From contig DCXP01000070.1 in the NCBI GenBank assembly GCA_002327725.1, positions 1,668 to 58,316 on the forward strand: 56,649 bases of DNA, in the 5' to 3' direction. This DNA is from Proteobacteria bacterium UBA2133. GTDB taxonomy: Bacteria > Pseudomonadota > Gammaproteobacteria > Arenicellales > UBA868. A program made the position numbers and the translations under genes. Positions 49,273 to 56,649 of this stretch are shown piece by piece. Position 1 is the stretch's first letter. The number at the start of each line of letters is the position of its first letter. Under the pieces are notes generated by a model, which saw nothing but the letters and a program-made list of their open reading frames with translations, did no database searches and was not told the origin of the DNA.

Positions 49273-51321
49273 CTAGCGGACCCGCATGCCGGGTTCGGCG
49301 CCTTCATCCGGTGCGAGCAGAAAGATGCCTCCGGCATCGTCTGTGCCGGAAGCGGCAAGAATCATGCCGTTAGAGACGCCAAAGCGCATCTTTCTCGGGG
49401 CAAGGTTTGCGACCATGACAACGTGGCGGCCGACCAGAGCCGCAGGGTCGTATGCGCTCTTGATGCCGGCAAAGACTTCACGCACTTCCCCACCCAGATC
49501 GAGCGTGAGCTTGAGGAGACGGTCGGCACCCGCTACGGCTTCCGCCGCCTTGACGCAAACTACCCGCAGATCAACCTTGGCGAATTCGTCGATAGTGATC
49601 TGGGGGGAAATCGGCTCGCCATCAAGGTGTCTGCCCGAGGGATCAGCGCTATCGTTCTGGTTCATCAGTTGAGTGTCCTCCATCATGGCGTTGGCAGCTT
49701 CCGCCGCAATGCGGTCCAGCAGTCGGGAAAAGGGGCCGATCTGGTGATCGATCAGAGGCTTGGTGAGTTGGTTAAGGGCGGAGCCGGTTGCCAGCGGGTG
49801 GCGCAGGAACTCGGCGCTGCGGTCGGCCAGTTGCGGAACCACTGGCGCAAGCCAGGTGACCAGCATACGAAACAGGTTGAGCCCCTGGGTGCATACCGCC
49901 TGAAGCTCATCTGCACGGCTCTGGTCTTTGGCAATGACCCAGGGCTTTACATCGTTGATGTACTGATTGGCGATATCAGCCAGCGCCATAATGTCGCGGA
50001 TTGCCCGGCTGAACTCCCGGTTTTCAAAGTATCCGCAGATGACACCGTGCTGATCAGAAAACTTCTGGGCTAACGCAGGATCGGGCAGTTCAGCGGACAG
50101 CCATCCATCGAAACCTTTTTCGATAAAGCCGGCACAGCGGCTTGCGATATTGACCACCTTTCCGACGAGGTCCGCATTGACGCGTGTGACGAAGTCTTCG
50201 ACATTAAAGTCGATGTCTTCGACGCGGTTGTTCAGTTTTGCGGCGAAATAATAGCGCAGGTAATCGGGATCAAGATGTTCAAGATAAGTTCTCGCAGTAA
50301 TGAAGGTACCGCGGGACTTGGACATTTTCTGACCGTTGATGGTCAGAAAACCGTGCGTGAACACGGCAGTTGGGGTGCGAAAACCGGCGCCATGAAGCAT
50401 GGCAGGCCAGAACAATGTATGGAAGTACAGAATGTCTTTGCCGACAAAATGGTAGAGCTCGGCCGCTGCATCAGCGGCCCAGAAGGCATCGAAGTCAACA
50501 CCGCTGCTGTTGCAGAAGTGGCGAAAACTTGCTATGTAGCCAATAGGCGCATCCAGCCATACATAGAAGTACTTTCCGGTAGTTCCGGGAATTTCAAACC
50601 CGAAGTAGGGCGCATCCCGGGAGATATCCCAATCCTGAAGACCGATCTCAAACCATTCATTGAGCTTGTTGACCACCTCGGGCTGTAATCGTCCGGATCC
50701 GGTCCAGTCACGCAGCATCGCTTCGAAGTCAGCCAGGCGCACAAAGTAATGTTCTGATTCGCGCGGGACCGGAGCGGCGCCCGAAATCACGGAAACGGCA
50801 TCGCTGAGATCGGTCGGGGCATAGGTCGCGCCGCAGACTTCACAGTTATCCCCGTTCTGATCCTCGGCGGCGCAGCGTGGGCAGGTTCCCCGGATAAAAC
50901 GGTCCGGCAGGAACATCTCTTCAACCGGGTCATAGGCCTGGGTGATGGTGCGCTCTTCGATGTGACCCTTGGACTGGAGCTGCTGAAAAATGAACTCCGA
51001 AAAATAGCGGTTTTCGTCCGAGTGGGTGGTGTAGTAGTTATCGAAGGTGATATTGAAGTCCGCAAAATCCCGGTCATGCTCGGCGCCGATCCTTTCGATC
51101 AGGGCCTCGGGTGTAATGCCTTCTTCGCGCGCCTTAAGCATGATCGGCGTACCATGCGTATCTTCGGCGCAGACATAGTAAGCCGCGTGGCCCTTAAGTC
51201 GCTGAAAGCGGACCCAGATGTCAGTTTGAATGTATTCGACCAGATGTCCCAGATGAATCGGGCCATTGGCATAGGGCAGGGCGCTGGTTACCAGGATTTT
51301 GCGAGGTGCACACGTCATCAA
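49273..51321 (-). CDS. metG: Methionyl-tRNA synthetase
   Basis: MetG charges both initiator and elongator tRNA-Met. The 682-residue protein has the class I HIGH-type motif HLGH in ANGPIHLGHLVEYIQTD, the zinc knuckle CPRCAAEDQNGDNCEVCG, the KMSKS loop (GQKMSKSRGTFI), an anticodon-binding helical domain and the C-terminal EMAP/tRNA-binding dimerisation domain (VDLRVVCVKAAEAVAGADRL onwards). A second ATG is three bases downstream of the start. It diverges from mrp, as metG does from mrp in E. coli. Confidence 0.97.
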   Translation of the reverse strand: MMTCAPRKILVTSALPYANGPIHLGHLVEYIQTDIWVRFQRLKGHAAYYVCAEDTHGTPIMLKAREEGITPEALIERIGAEHDRDFADFNITFDNYYTTHSDENRYFSEFIFQQLQSKGHIEERTITQAYDPVEEMFLPDRFIRGTCPRCAAEDQNGDNCEVCGATYAPTDLSDAVSVISGAAPVPRESEHYFVRLADFEAMLRDWTGSGRLQPEVVNKLNEWFEIGLQDWDISRDAPYFGFEIPGTTGKYFYVWLDAPIGYIASFRHFCNSSGVDFDAFWAADAAAELYHFVGKDILYFHTLFWPAMLHGAGFRTPTAVFTHGFLTINGQKMSKSRGTFITARTYLEHLDPDYLRYYFAAKLNNRVEDIDFNVEDFVTRVNADLVGKVVNIASRCAGFIEKGFDGWLSAELPDPALAQKFSDQHGVICGYFENREFSRAIRDIMALADIANQYINDVKPWVIAKDQSRADELQAVCTQGLNLFRMLVTWLAPVVPQLADRSAEFLRHPLATGSALNQLTKPLIDHQIGPFSRLLDRIAAEAANAMMEDTQLMNQNDSADPSGRHLDGEPISPQITIDEFAKVDLRVVCVKAAEAVAGADRLLKLTLDLGGEVREVFAGIKSAYDPAALVGRHVVMVANLAPRKMRFGVSNGMILAASGTDDAGGIFLLAPDEGAEPGMRVR

Positions 51322-51521
51322 GGGTTCTTCCCGGCGGGCAGGCTTTGCGAATCAAAAACCGCCGCGGCCTGTAGCGAAAACCACTGGTACGGCTTTTGTT
51401 GCGGACGAAGTATAGCCTAAGGAAAGGTGGGGAAAGGCGCGGTATGGTAGCATCACGGCCCTTTGAATGAGGGCCTGTGACAATCCGTCGCGAGCCGATC
51501 ATTTTGGATTATGGAAGACTG

Positions 51522-52613
51522 ATGACAGAAATTTCCGGCGAAGCGCTAAGACACGCAATCGAATCGATTGAAGATCCGCACACCGGTGCGACCTTGGGTC
51601 AGGGGAAAAGTATCAGCAAGCTGGCAGTCGAGGGCGCCCGGGTAACTGTCGAGATCTCTCTTGGCTACCCGGCCGGGGGCTGGCATGGCCAACTTGAGAT
51701 GCTAATCCGCGATGCCGTCGGGATCGCTGGCAATGCGGGCGAGGTCGATGTTGCGATCGGGACCAAAGTGGTTGCGCATGAAGTCCAGAAGGGTGTTACG
51801 CCGATCAAGGGCGTGAAGAACATCATCGCGGTGGCCTCGGGGAAGGGCGGTGTGGGCAAGTCCACGGTTTCCTCGAATCTGGCGCTGGCACTGGCGGCTG
51901 AGGGTGCCGCGGCCGGTATCCTGGATGCCGACATCTACGGGCCCAGCCAGCCGAGGATGTTAGGCATCAGCGGCCGGCCGCAGTCGGCCGATGGCAAAAG
52001 TCTCGAGCCGATGATCAGTTACGGGCTCCAGGCGATGTCGATCGGGTTTCTGATCGACGAAGACACCCCGATGATCTGGCGAGGACCGATGGTGACCCAG
52101 GCCCTTGAGCAACTGCTGAATGATACCCGCTGGCGTGATCTTGATTACCTCGTGATTGACCTTCCCCCGGGTACCGGCGACACACAGTTGACCCTCGCGC
52201 AGAAAGTGCCCGTGTCGGGCGCGGCAATCGTTACGACGCCTCAGGATATCGCGTTATTGGACGCCCGAAAGGCGCTGAAGATGTTCGAGAAAGTGGAAAT
52301 CCCCGTACTGGGTGTCATCGAAAACATGAACACCCACATCTGCAGTCAATGCGGCCACGAAGAGGCTATCTTCGGCGCGGGGGGCGGAGAGCGTATGGCG
52401 GCGGAATACGGTGTCGATATTCTCGGCGGAATTCCGCTGGATATCCGCATCCGGGAAGATGCTGATGGCGGGCGGCCAACCGTGGTTGCCGACCCGGATG
52501 GGCCGGTTGCTGCAAACTACCGCAAGATCGCCCGTCAGGCCGCGGGTCGACTGGCAGCACGGAAAAGAAGTTATAGCGAAGTGTTTCCATCGATCGTGGT
52601 ACAGAACACCTGA
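51522..52613 (+). CDS. mrp: Mrp/ApbC-type iron-sulfur carrier P-loop ATPase
   Basis: Mrp/ApbC proteins bind and transfer Fe-S clusters. From the ATG at 51522 (preceded by GGAAG) it has 363 residues: an N-terminal MIP18-like domain (about 1-85), the deviant Walker A ASGKGGVGKSTVSSNLA, DADIYGPSQPRMLG, LDYLVIDLPPGTGDTQLT and the cluster-binding CxxC in CSQCGHEEAIFG. A GTG at 51477 is an alternative start. It is followed after 11 bases by dcd, an arrangement shared with pseudomonads. Confidence 0.95.
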   Translation: MTEISGEALRHAIESIEDPHTGATLGQGKSISKLAVEGARVTVEISLGYPAGGWHGQLEMLIRDAVGIAGNAGEVDVAIGTKVVAHEVQKGVTPIKGVKNIIAVASGKGGVGKSTVSSNLALALAAEGAAAGILDADIYGPSQPRMLGISGRPQSADGKSLEPMISYGLQAMSIGFLIDEDTPMIWRGPMVTQALEQLLNDTRWRDLDYLVIDLPPGTGDTQLTLAQKVPVSGAAIVTTPQDIALLDARKALKMFEKVEIPVLGVIENMNTHICSQCGHEEAIFGAGGGERMAAEYGVDILGGIPLDIRIREDADGGRPTVVADPDGPVAANYRKIARQAAGRLAARKRSYSEVFPSIVVQNT

Positions 52614-52624
52614 ATCGAAACTGC

Positions 52625-53188
52625 ATGACCATAAAATCCGATCGCTGGATACGCCAGATGGCCGAGCAGGGAATGATTGAGCCCTTCGAGCCAGGCCAGG
52701 TTTCAACCATCGGGGGCGAGCGCGTTGTTTCGTATGGAACTTCCAGTTATGGCTATGACATCCGCTGCTCCAGCGAATTTAAGATCTTTACCAATATCAA
52801 TTCGGCGATCGTTGATCCGAAAGCGTTCGACGAGAGCAGTTTTGTCGATTTCGAGGGATCCTGTTGCATTATCCCGCCGAATTCATTTGCCCTTGCCAGG
52901 ACGGTGGAGTATTTCCGGATCCCCCGAAATGTCCTCACCATATGCCTCGGAAAATCCACATATGCGCGGTGCGGTATTATTGTTAATGTGACGCCGTTTG
53001 AGCCCGAGTGGGAAGGGCATGTGACCCTGGAATTCTCCAATACGACCCCGCTTCCTGCGAGAGTGTATGCCAATGAGGGCGTTGCACAGGTGATCTTCTT
53101 TGAAGCCGATGAGAGTTGCGAGATTTCCTACAAAGACCGGAAAGGCAAGTACCAGGGACAAAGTGGCGTCACATTGCCCCGGACTTAA
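52625..53188 (+). CDS. dcd: dCTP deaminase
   Basis: Dcd converts dCTP to dUTP, feeding dTMP synthesis. The 187-residue protein has SYGTSSYGYDIRCSSEF, the active-site stretch GKSTYARCGIIVNVTPFEP followed by EWEGHVTLEFSNTT with the catalytic glutamate, and the C-terminal YQGQSGVTLPR. Its length matches the trimeric Proteobacterial form. It follows mrp by 11 bases; aroC begins 29 bases after its stop. Confidence 0.97.
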   Translation: MTIKSDRWIRQMAEQGMIEPFEPGQVSTIGGERVVSYGTSSYGYDIRCSSEFKIFTNINSAIVDPKAFDESSFVDFEGSCCIIPPNSFALARTVEYFRIPRNVLTICLGKSTYARCGIIVNVTPFEPEWEGHVTLEFSNTTPLPARVYANEGVAQVIFFEADESCEISYKDRKGKYQGQSGVTLPRT

Positions 53189-53217
53189 GGCGGTATTGGT
53201 TTCGGCGGAGGCGGACG

Positions 53218-54312
53218 ATGGGCGGTAGCGTACTGGGCACGGCATTTCGCGTCAGCACCTTTGGCGAAAGTCATGGTCCGGCACTCGGCTGCGTGGTGGA
53301 CGGCTGTCCGCCGGGGCTGGCGCTTTGCGCAGCGGACATTCAGTCTGAGCTCGATCGTCGCCGGCCTGGACAGTCCCGTTACACGTCGCAGCGCCGCGAG
53401 TCCGACTCGGTCGAAGTGCTTTCCGGCGTCTTCGAAGGAGAGACGACCGGCGCTCCGATTGCCCTGCTGATCCGAAACGAGGATCAGCGACCCCGTGATT
53501 ACGAAAAAATCCGGAACCAGTTCCGCCCGGGACACGCGGACTACACCTATCTCAAGAAGTACGGCCTGCGCGACTACCGCGGCAGCGGACGGGCTTCGGC
53601 CCGCGAGACCGCAGCGCGTGTCGCGGCAGGGGCGATTGCCCGCAAGTACCTCTCCGAGAGTGCAGGTGTCACGATCCTGGGGTGTATGAGCCAGATCGGC
53701 GAGATCGAGGCACAGACGTTCGATTGGACAGCAGTGTCTCAGAACCCGTTTTTCTTTCCCGATCCGGATCGGGTAGAGGACATCGCCTCATTGATCGATA
53801 GCCTGCGCAAGCAGGGAGACTCTATTGGCGCGAGGTTGCTGGTCACGGCGGACGGTGTTCCGCCGGGACTTGGGGAGCCTGTTTTTGATCGGCTGGATGC
53901 GGATATCGCGCGTGCGATGGTGTCCATCAATGCCGTTAAGGGTGTTGAAATCGGCGCCGGGTTCGCCAGCGTTCGCCAGCGCGGCAGTGAACACCGGGAC
54001 GAGATGACGCCCGAAGGATTTCTGAGCAACAATGCGGGCGGCGTGCTGGGCGGGATCTCAAGCGGGCAGCAGATTAGCGTGGCGCTCGCACTCAAACCGA
54101 CGTCCAGCATCCCGACGCCGGGGAAGACGGTGACCCTCGAAGGCGAAGCGGAAGACGTGGTCACGACCGGTCGTCATGACCCTTGTGTCGGCATACGCGC
54201 GGTTCCCATCGCCGAGGCTATGTTGGGACTGGTACTGGTCGACCACCTCCTGCGGCAAAGAGCGCTTGGCGTTGAAAACCCTCCCGGCCCGTTAATCCCG
54301 CCAGCGATCTGA
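53218..54312 (+). CDS. aroC: Chorismate synthase
   Basis: AroC makes chorismate from EPSP, using reduced FMN. The 364-residue protein starts at the ATG at 53218 after CGGAGGCGGACG and shows GTAFRVSTFGESHGPALG, RRPGQSRYTSQRRESD, GRASARETAARVAAGAIA, RDEMTPEGFLSNNAGGVLGG and RHDPCVGIRAVPIAEAM. A reading from 53116 would overlap dcd and was rejected. It converges with the unknown gene that follows. Confidence 0.97.
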   Translation: MGGSVLGTAFRVSTFGESHGPALGCVVDGCPPGLALCAADIQSELDRRRPGQSRYTSQRRESDSVEVLSGVFEGETTGAPIALLIRNEDQRPRDYEKIRNQFRPGHADYTYLKKYGLRDYRGSGRASARETAARVAAGAIARKYLSESAGVTILGCMSQIGEIEAQTFDWTAVSQNPFFFPDPDRVEDIASLIDSLRKQGDSIGARLLVTADGVPPGLGEPVFDRLDADIARAMVSINAVKGVEIGAGFASVRQRGSEHRDEMTPEGFLSNNAGGVLGGISSGQQISVALALKPTSSIPTPGKTVTLEGEAEDVVTTGRHDPCVGIRAVPIAEAMLGLVLVDHLLRQRALGVENPPGPLIPPAI

Positions 54313-54313
54313 C

Positions 54314-54763
54314 TTAGGCCTGGTTCACTTTTCGCTGCCGAGCCGAAAGCGTTGTGGCGGGGGTGGTCAGCGGCGTCTTTGGGCGCCGGTCCTCGGCTTT
54401 AGGTATGAGCCGGATCACCGTCGCGCCAAGGCGCTCGAGGAAATCTGCGGCAACGACGTCCAAGGCATCGGAACTTCTGCGCTCGCGTTTAATTTGTCCG
54501 AGGGCGTCGAGGGTAGGAAAGAGATCAACTGGGTCGTGTATGGAGCGGCAGCGATTCCGTTGATAAACATTTTCCGCGACCGAACGCGTCAACTCGACAA
54601 AGGCGGCATTTGAAGAGATGAGCCGCGTCGGATCCGTTGCATCACGGTCGATCGGCAGGAGCACTCTCCCGAGTACGCGCTCGAGCTCAATAAAAAGCGA
54701 ACGATAGCTAAGCAATGCTGTGTGTCCGTAATACTCTTGGTTGCTGCGGCACAAGGATAACAC
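54314..54763 (-). CDS. Hypothetical protein, unknown
   Basis: A 149-residue reading frame that I do not recognise. It starts at a GTG (54763) or a TTG three codons in, neither with a strong ribosome-binding site. The first 115 residues look like a folded, mostly helical protein (ELERVLGRVLLPIDRD, RLISSNAAFVELTRSVAENV, ALDVVAADFLERLG); the last 35 are Thr/Pro/Lys-rich and probably disordered. It fills the space between aroC (one base between stops) and leuC in opposite orientation. Codon choice resembles its neighbours, which supports a real gene. Confidence 0.55.
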   Translation of the reverse strand: MLSLCRSNQEYYGHTALLSYRSLFIELERVLGRVLLPIDRDATDPTRLISSNAAFVELTRSVAENVYQRNRCRSIHDPVDLFPTLDALGQIKRERRSSDALDVVAADFLERLGATVIRLIPKAEDRRPKTPLTTPATTLSARQRKVNQA

Positions 54764-54832
54764 TCACGCTTCGATCACGGTATCTTGAAGTGACCTGCCC
54801 GCGGCCGCGTTGCCCGATCCGATACGTCATTG

Positions 54833-54841
54833 TGTTAGAAT
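54833..54841 (+). promoter_or_regulatory. Extended -10 promoter of leuC
   Basis: TGTTAGAAT is an extended -10 element (TG, T, TAGAAT at 54836-54841), 22 bases before the leuC GTG. No good -35 box at 17 bases. No leucine-rich leader peptide is visible, so leuCD here is not controlled by E. coli-type attenuation. Confidence 0.45.
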
Positions 54842-54863
54842 CGCCCGCCCCCGGGAGAAGAGC

Positions 54864-56267
54864 GTGACTGAAAAAACCCTTTACGACAAGTTGTGGGACC
54901 AGCACCTGGTGCGTGAATCCGACGATGGCACTGCACTTATCTACATTGACTTGCAGCTTGTGCACGAGGTGACATCGGCGCAGGCCTTTGCAGGTCTTCG
55001 CGATGCCGCCCGTGGCCCAAGAAGAAAGGCGGCTAATCTCGCGGTCGCTGATCATAACGTTCCCACGACCGATCGCCGCGCCGGCATTGGCGACCCCATC
55101 GCCCGGCTCCAGGTCGAAACCCTGGACCGTAACTGCAAGGAATTCGGGATCACGGAATTTTCGATGTCAGACCCTCGACAGGGAATTGTCCATGTGGTTG
55201 GACCCGAACAAGGAGCCAGCCAGCCCGGAATGACCATTGTCTGCGGGGATTCTCATACTGCAACGCATGGCGCGCTCGGCGCGTTGGCCTTTGGCATCGG
55301 GACCTCCGAGGTTGAGCATGCTCTTGCAACCCAATGTCTTGTTGCGAGGAAAATGAAGAACATGCGGATCAATCTCAATGGGACGCTGCCGGACGGCATT
55401 GTTGCCAAGGATATGATCCTGGCGGTGATTGGTCTCATCGGAACATCCGGTGGGACAGGATACGCTATTGAGTTTGCAGGGACGGCTGTCAGCAGCGCTT
55501 CGATGGAGGCGCGGATGACCCTTTGTAATATGGCCATCGAAGCCGGTGCCCGGTCAGGGCTCGTCGGCGTGGACGAGGCGACAGTAAACTACCTTGAGAA
55601 CCGTCCCTACACGCCGCAAGGAGAGCTGTTTGATCGAGCCAAAGCCTTCTGGCTGCAGATGGTCAGCGACTCAGGTGCCGTATTCGACAAGGAATATGAC
55701 CTTGATGTCTCTGCACTTCGGCCACAGGTTACCTGGGGTACGTCGCCGGAAATGGTGGTCAGCGTCGATGACGTGGTGCCGGATCCGGCCGATGCACCGG
55801 ACCAGACCCGCCAGGGCGACTGGGCCCGGGCGCTGGGCTATATGGATTTGACCCCGGGGACTCGCATTGATGCCATCGGACTGGACAAGGTCTTCATCGG
55901 TGCGTGCACTAACGGCCGTATTGAAGATTTGAGGGCCGCTGCCGAGGTCGCTTCCGGACGTAAGGTAGCCGGAAATATCAGGCAGGCGCTGGTGGTGCCT
56001 GGCTCTGGCCTGGTGAAGCAACAGGCGGAAGAAGAGGGTCTGGACAGGATTTTCTCAGAAGCCGGGTTCGAGTGGCGGGAACCGGGCTGCTCGATGTGTC
56101 TGGCGATGAATGCTGACCGCCTGGAACCCGGAGAGCGTTGTGCTGCAACCTCCAACCGCAATTTCGAAGGCCGGCAGGGCTATGGTAGCCGGACGCATCT
56201 GGTTTCTCCCGCGATGGCCGCCGCCGCTGCGATCGCCGGCCGCTTTGCTGATCCGAAACGGCTCTAG
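54864..56267 (+). CDS. leuC: 3-isopropylmalate dehydratase large subunit
   Basis: LeuC with LeuD isomerises 2-isopropylmalate to 3-isopropylmalate in leucine synthesis and belongs to the aconitase superfamily. From the GTG at 54864 (GGGAG at 54853-54857) it has 467 residues: TLYDKLWDQHLV, YIDLQLVHEVTSAQAF, CGDSHTATHGALGALAFGIG, and the [4Fe-4S] ligands in GACTNGRIEDLR and the EPGCSMCLAMN pair. leuA and leuB are not in the window. leuD follows after 11 bases. Confidence 0.96.
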   Translation: MTEKTLYDKLWDQHLVRESDDGTALIYIDLQLVHEVTSAQAFAGLRDAARGPRRKAANLAVADHNVPTTDRRAGIGDPIARLQVETLDRNCKEFGITEFSMSDPRQGIVHVVGPEQGASQPGMTIVCGDSHTATHGALGALAFGIGTSEVEHALATQCLVARKMKNMRINLNGTLPDGIVAKDMILAVIGLIGTSGGTGYAIEFAGTAVSSASMEARMTLCNMAIEAGARSGLVGVDEATVNYLENRPYTPQGELFDRAKAFWLQMVSDSGAVFDKEYDLDVSALRPQVTWGTSPEMVVSVDDVVPDPADAPDQTRQGDWARALGYMDLTPGTRIDAIGLDKVFIGACTNGRIEDLRAAAEVASGRKVAGNIRQALVVPGSGLVKQQAEEEGLDRIFSEAGFEWREPGCSMCLAMNADRLEPGERCAATSNRNFEGRQGYGSRTHLVSPAMAAAAAIAGRFADPKRL

Positions 56268-56278
56268 GATCGGACAAC

Positions 56279-56649
56279 ATGGAAAAGTTCACCAAGTACA
56301 CGAGTGTTGTGATCCCGATCGATCGGAGCAACGTCGACACGGACGCGATTATTCCCAAGCAGTTTCTTAAATCGGTTGAAAAATCGGGCTTTGGCGACAA
56401 TCTGTTTGACGCCTGGCGGTACCTTGACCAGGGTGAGCCGGGCCAGGATTGCCGTGACCGGCCGTTGAATTCGGACTTTATCCTTAACCAAAAGGCTTAC
56501 CGGGAAGGCAAAGTGCTGCTGGCGCGTGAGAACTTCGGCTGCGGATCGTCGCGCGAGCATGCCGTCTGGGCATTGCGGGATTTCGGCATCAGGACCGTGA
56601 TTGCCGGAAGTTATGCAGACATCTTCTTCAACAACTGCTTCAAGAATGG
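56279..56649 (+). CDS. leuD: 3-isopropylmalate dehydratase small subunit (partial)
   Basis: The swivelling-domain partner of LeuC. The frame is open to the window edge, with 123 complete codons visible: MEKFTKYTSVVIPIDRSNVDT, PKQFLKSVEKSGFG, then the conserved active-site stretch ARENFGCGSSREHAVWAL and the start of the swivel signature GSYADIFFNNCFKNG. The full E. coli protein has about 201 residues, so the 3' third is beyond the window. Confidence 0.95.
   Translation, partial: MEKFTKYTSVVIPIDRSNVDTDAIIPKQFLKSVEKSGFGDNLFDAWRYLDQGEPGQDCRDRPLNSDFILNQKAYREGKVLLARENFGCGSSREHAVWALRDFGIRTVIAGSYADIFFNNCFKN

Overview
The window reads as one contiguous chromosomal segment of a GC-rich gammaproteobacterium. 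The evidence is gene order. The blocks ispB | rplU-rpmA-obgE-proB | rpsT | murJ-ribF-lspA-fkpB-ispH, metY-rimP-nusA-infB-rbfA-truB-rpsO-pnp, orn | queG | nnr-tsaE-amiB-miaA-hfq-hflX-hflK-hflC-(yjeT-like)-purA-tRNA-Leu-rnr-rlmB, and nth-rsxB ... metG | mrp-dcd all match arrangements known from Escherichia and Pseudomonas. Nearly all DNA is coding, overlaps of 1-23 bases between genes are frequent, and there is no insertion sequence, prophage, CRISPR array or rRNA operon.

Layout. 0-9.5 kb: tRNA-Pro, octaprenyl diphosphate synthase, ribosomal proteins L21, L27 and S20, the Obg GTPase, glutamate 5-kinase, the lipid II flippase MurJ, a DUF2203 protein, FAD synthetase, signal peptidase II, an FKBP-type isomerase and IspH. 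9.5-15 kb: a looser accessory stretch with tRNA-Thr, UDP-glucuronate decarboxylase, a small membrane protein, a lipid A acyltransferase, an SLC13-type permease with RCK_C domains and an AraC/Ogt DNA-repair regulator. 15.2-22 kb: an apparent methylated-amine catabolic island (dimethylglycine/sarcosine dehydrogenase-like flavoprotein, the tRNA-editing protein AlaX, an MttB-superfamily methyltransferase, and EtfB-EtfA). 22-23.5 kb: MupP-like phosphatase and UbiG. 23.6-32.4 kb: initiator tRNA and the nusA-infB transcription/translation operon through pnp. 32.4-46.8 kb: the orn-to-rlmB supercluster. 46.8-53.2 kb: nth, an RsxB-like ferredoxin, a PLP enzyme, metG, mrp and dcd. 53.2 kb to the end: aroC, an unknown gene, leuC and the start of leuD.

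How the genes fit together. Most are housekeeping: ribosome assembly and translation (RimP, RbfA, TruB, IF2, MetG, RlmB, MiaA, QueG, TsaE), RNA turnover (PNPase, Orn, RNase R, Hfq), cell envelope (MurJ, LspA, IspB, LpxL-like, AmiB) and quality control (HflKC, Nnr). The distinctive piece is the 15-22 kb island. An MttB-family enzyme could demethylate a quaternary amine such as glycine betaine, the flavoprotein would oxidise dimethylglycine or sarcosine towards glycine, and ETF would take the electrons. An AlaX protein, whose family clears Ser/Gly from tRNA-Ala, sits between them.

The most notable departures from standard gene order are an RNase R lacking the N-terminal HTH and cold-shock domains, absence of ileS between ribF and lspA, absence of mutL between amiB and miaA, and an RsxB-like ferredoxin without membrane anchor or Rnf partners. 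I saw no clearly undescribed multi-gene system; the AlaX-containing catabolic island is the best candidate for a functional association worth testing.
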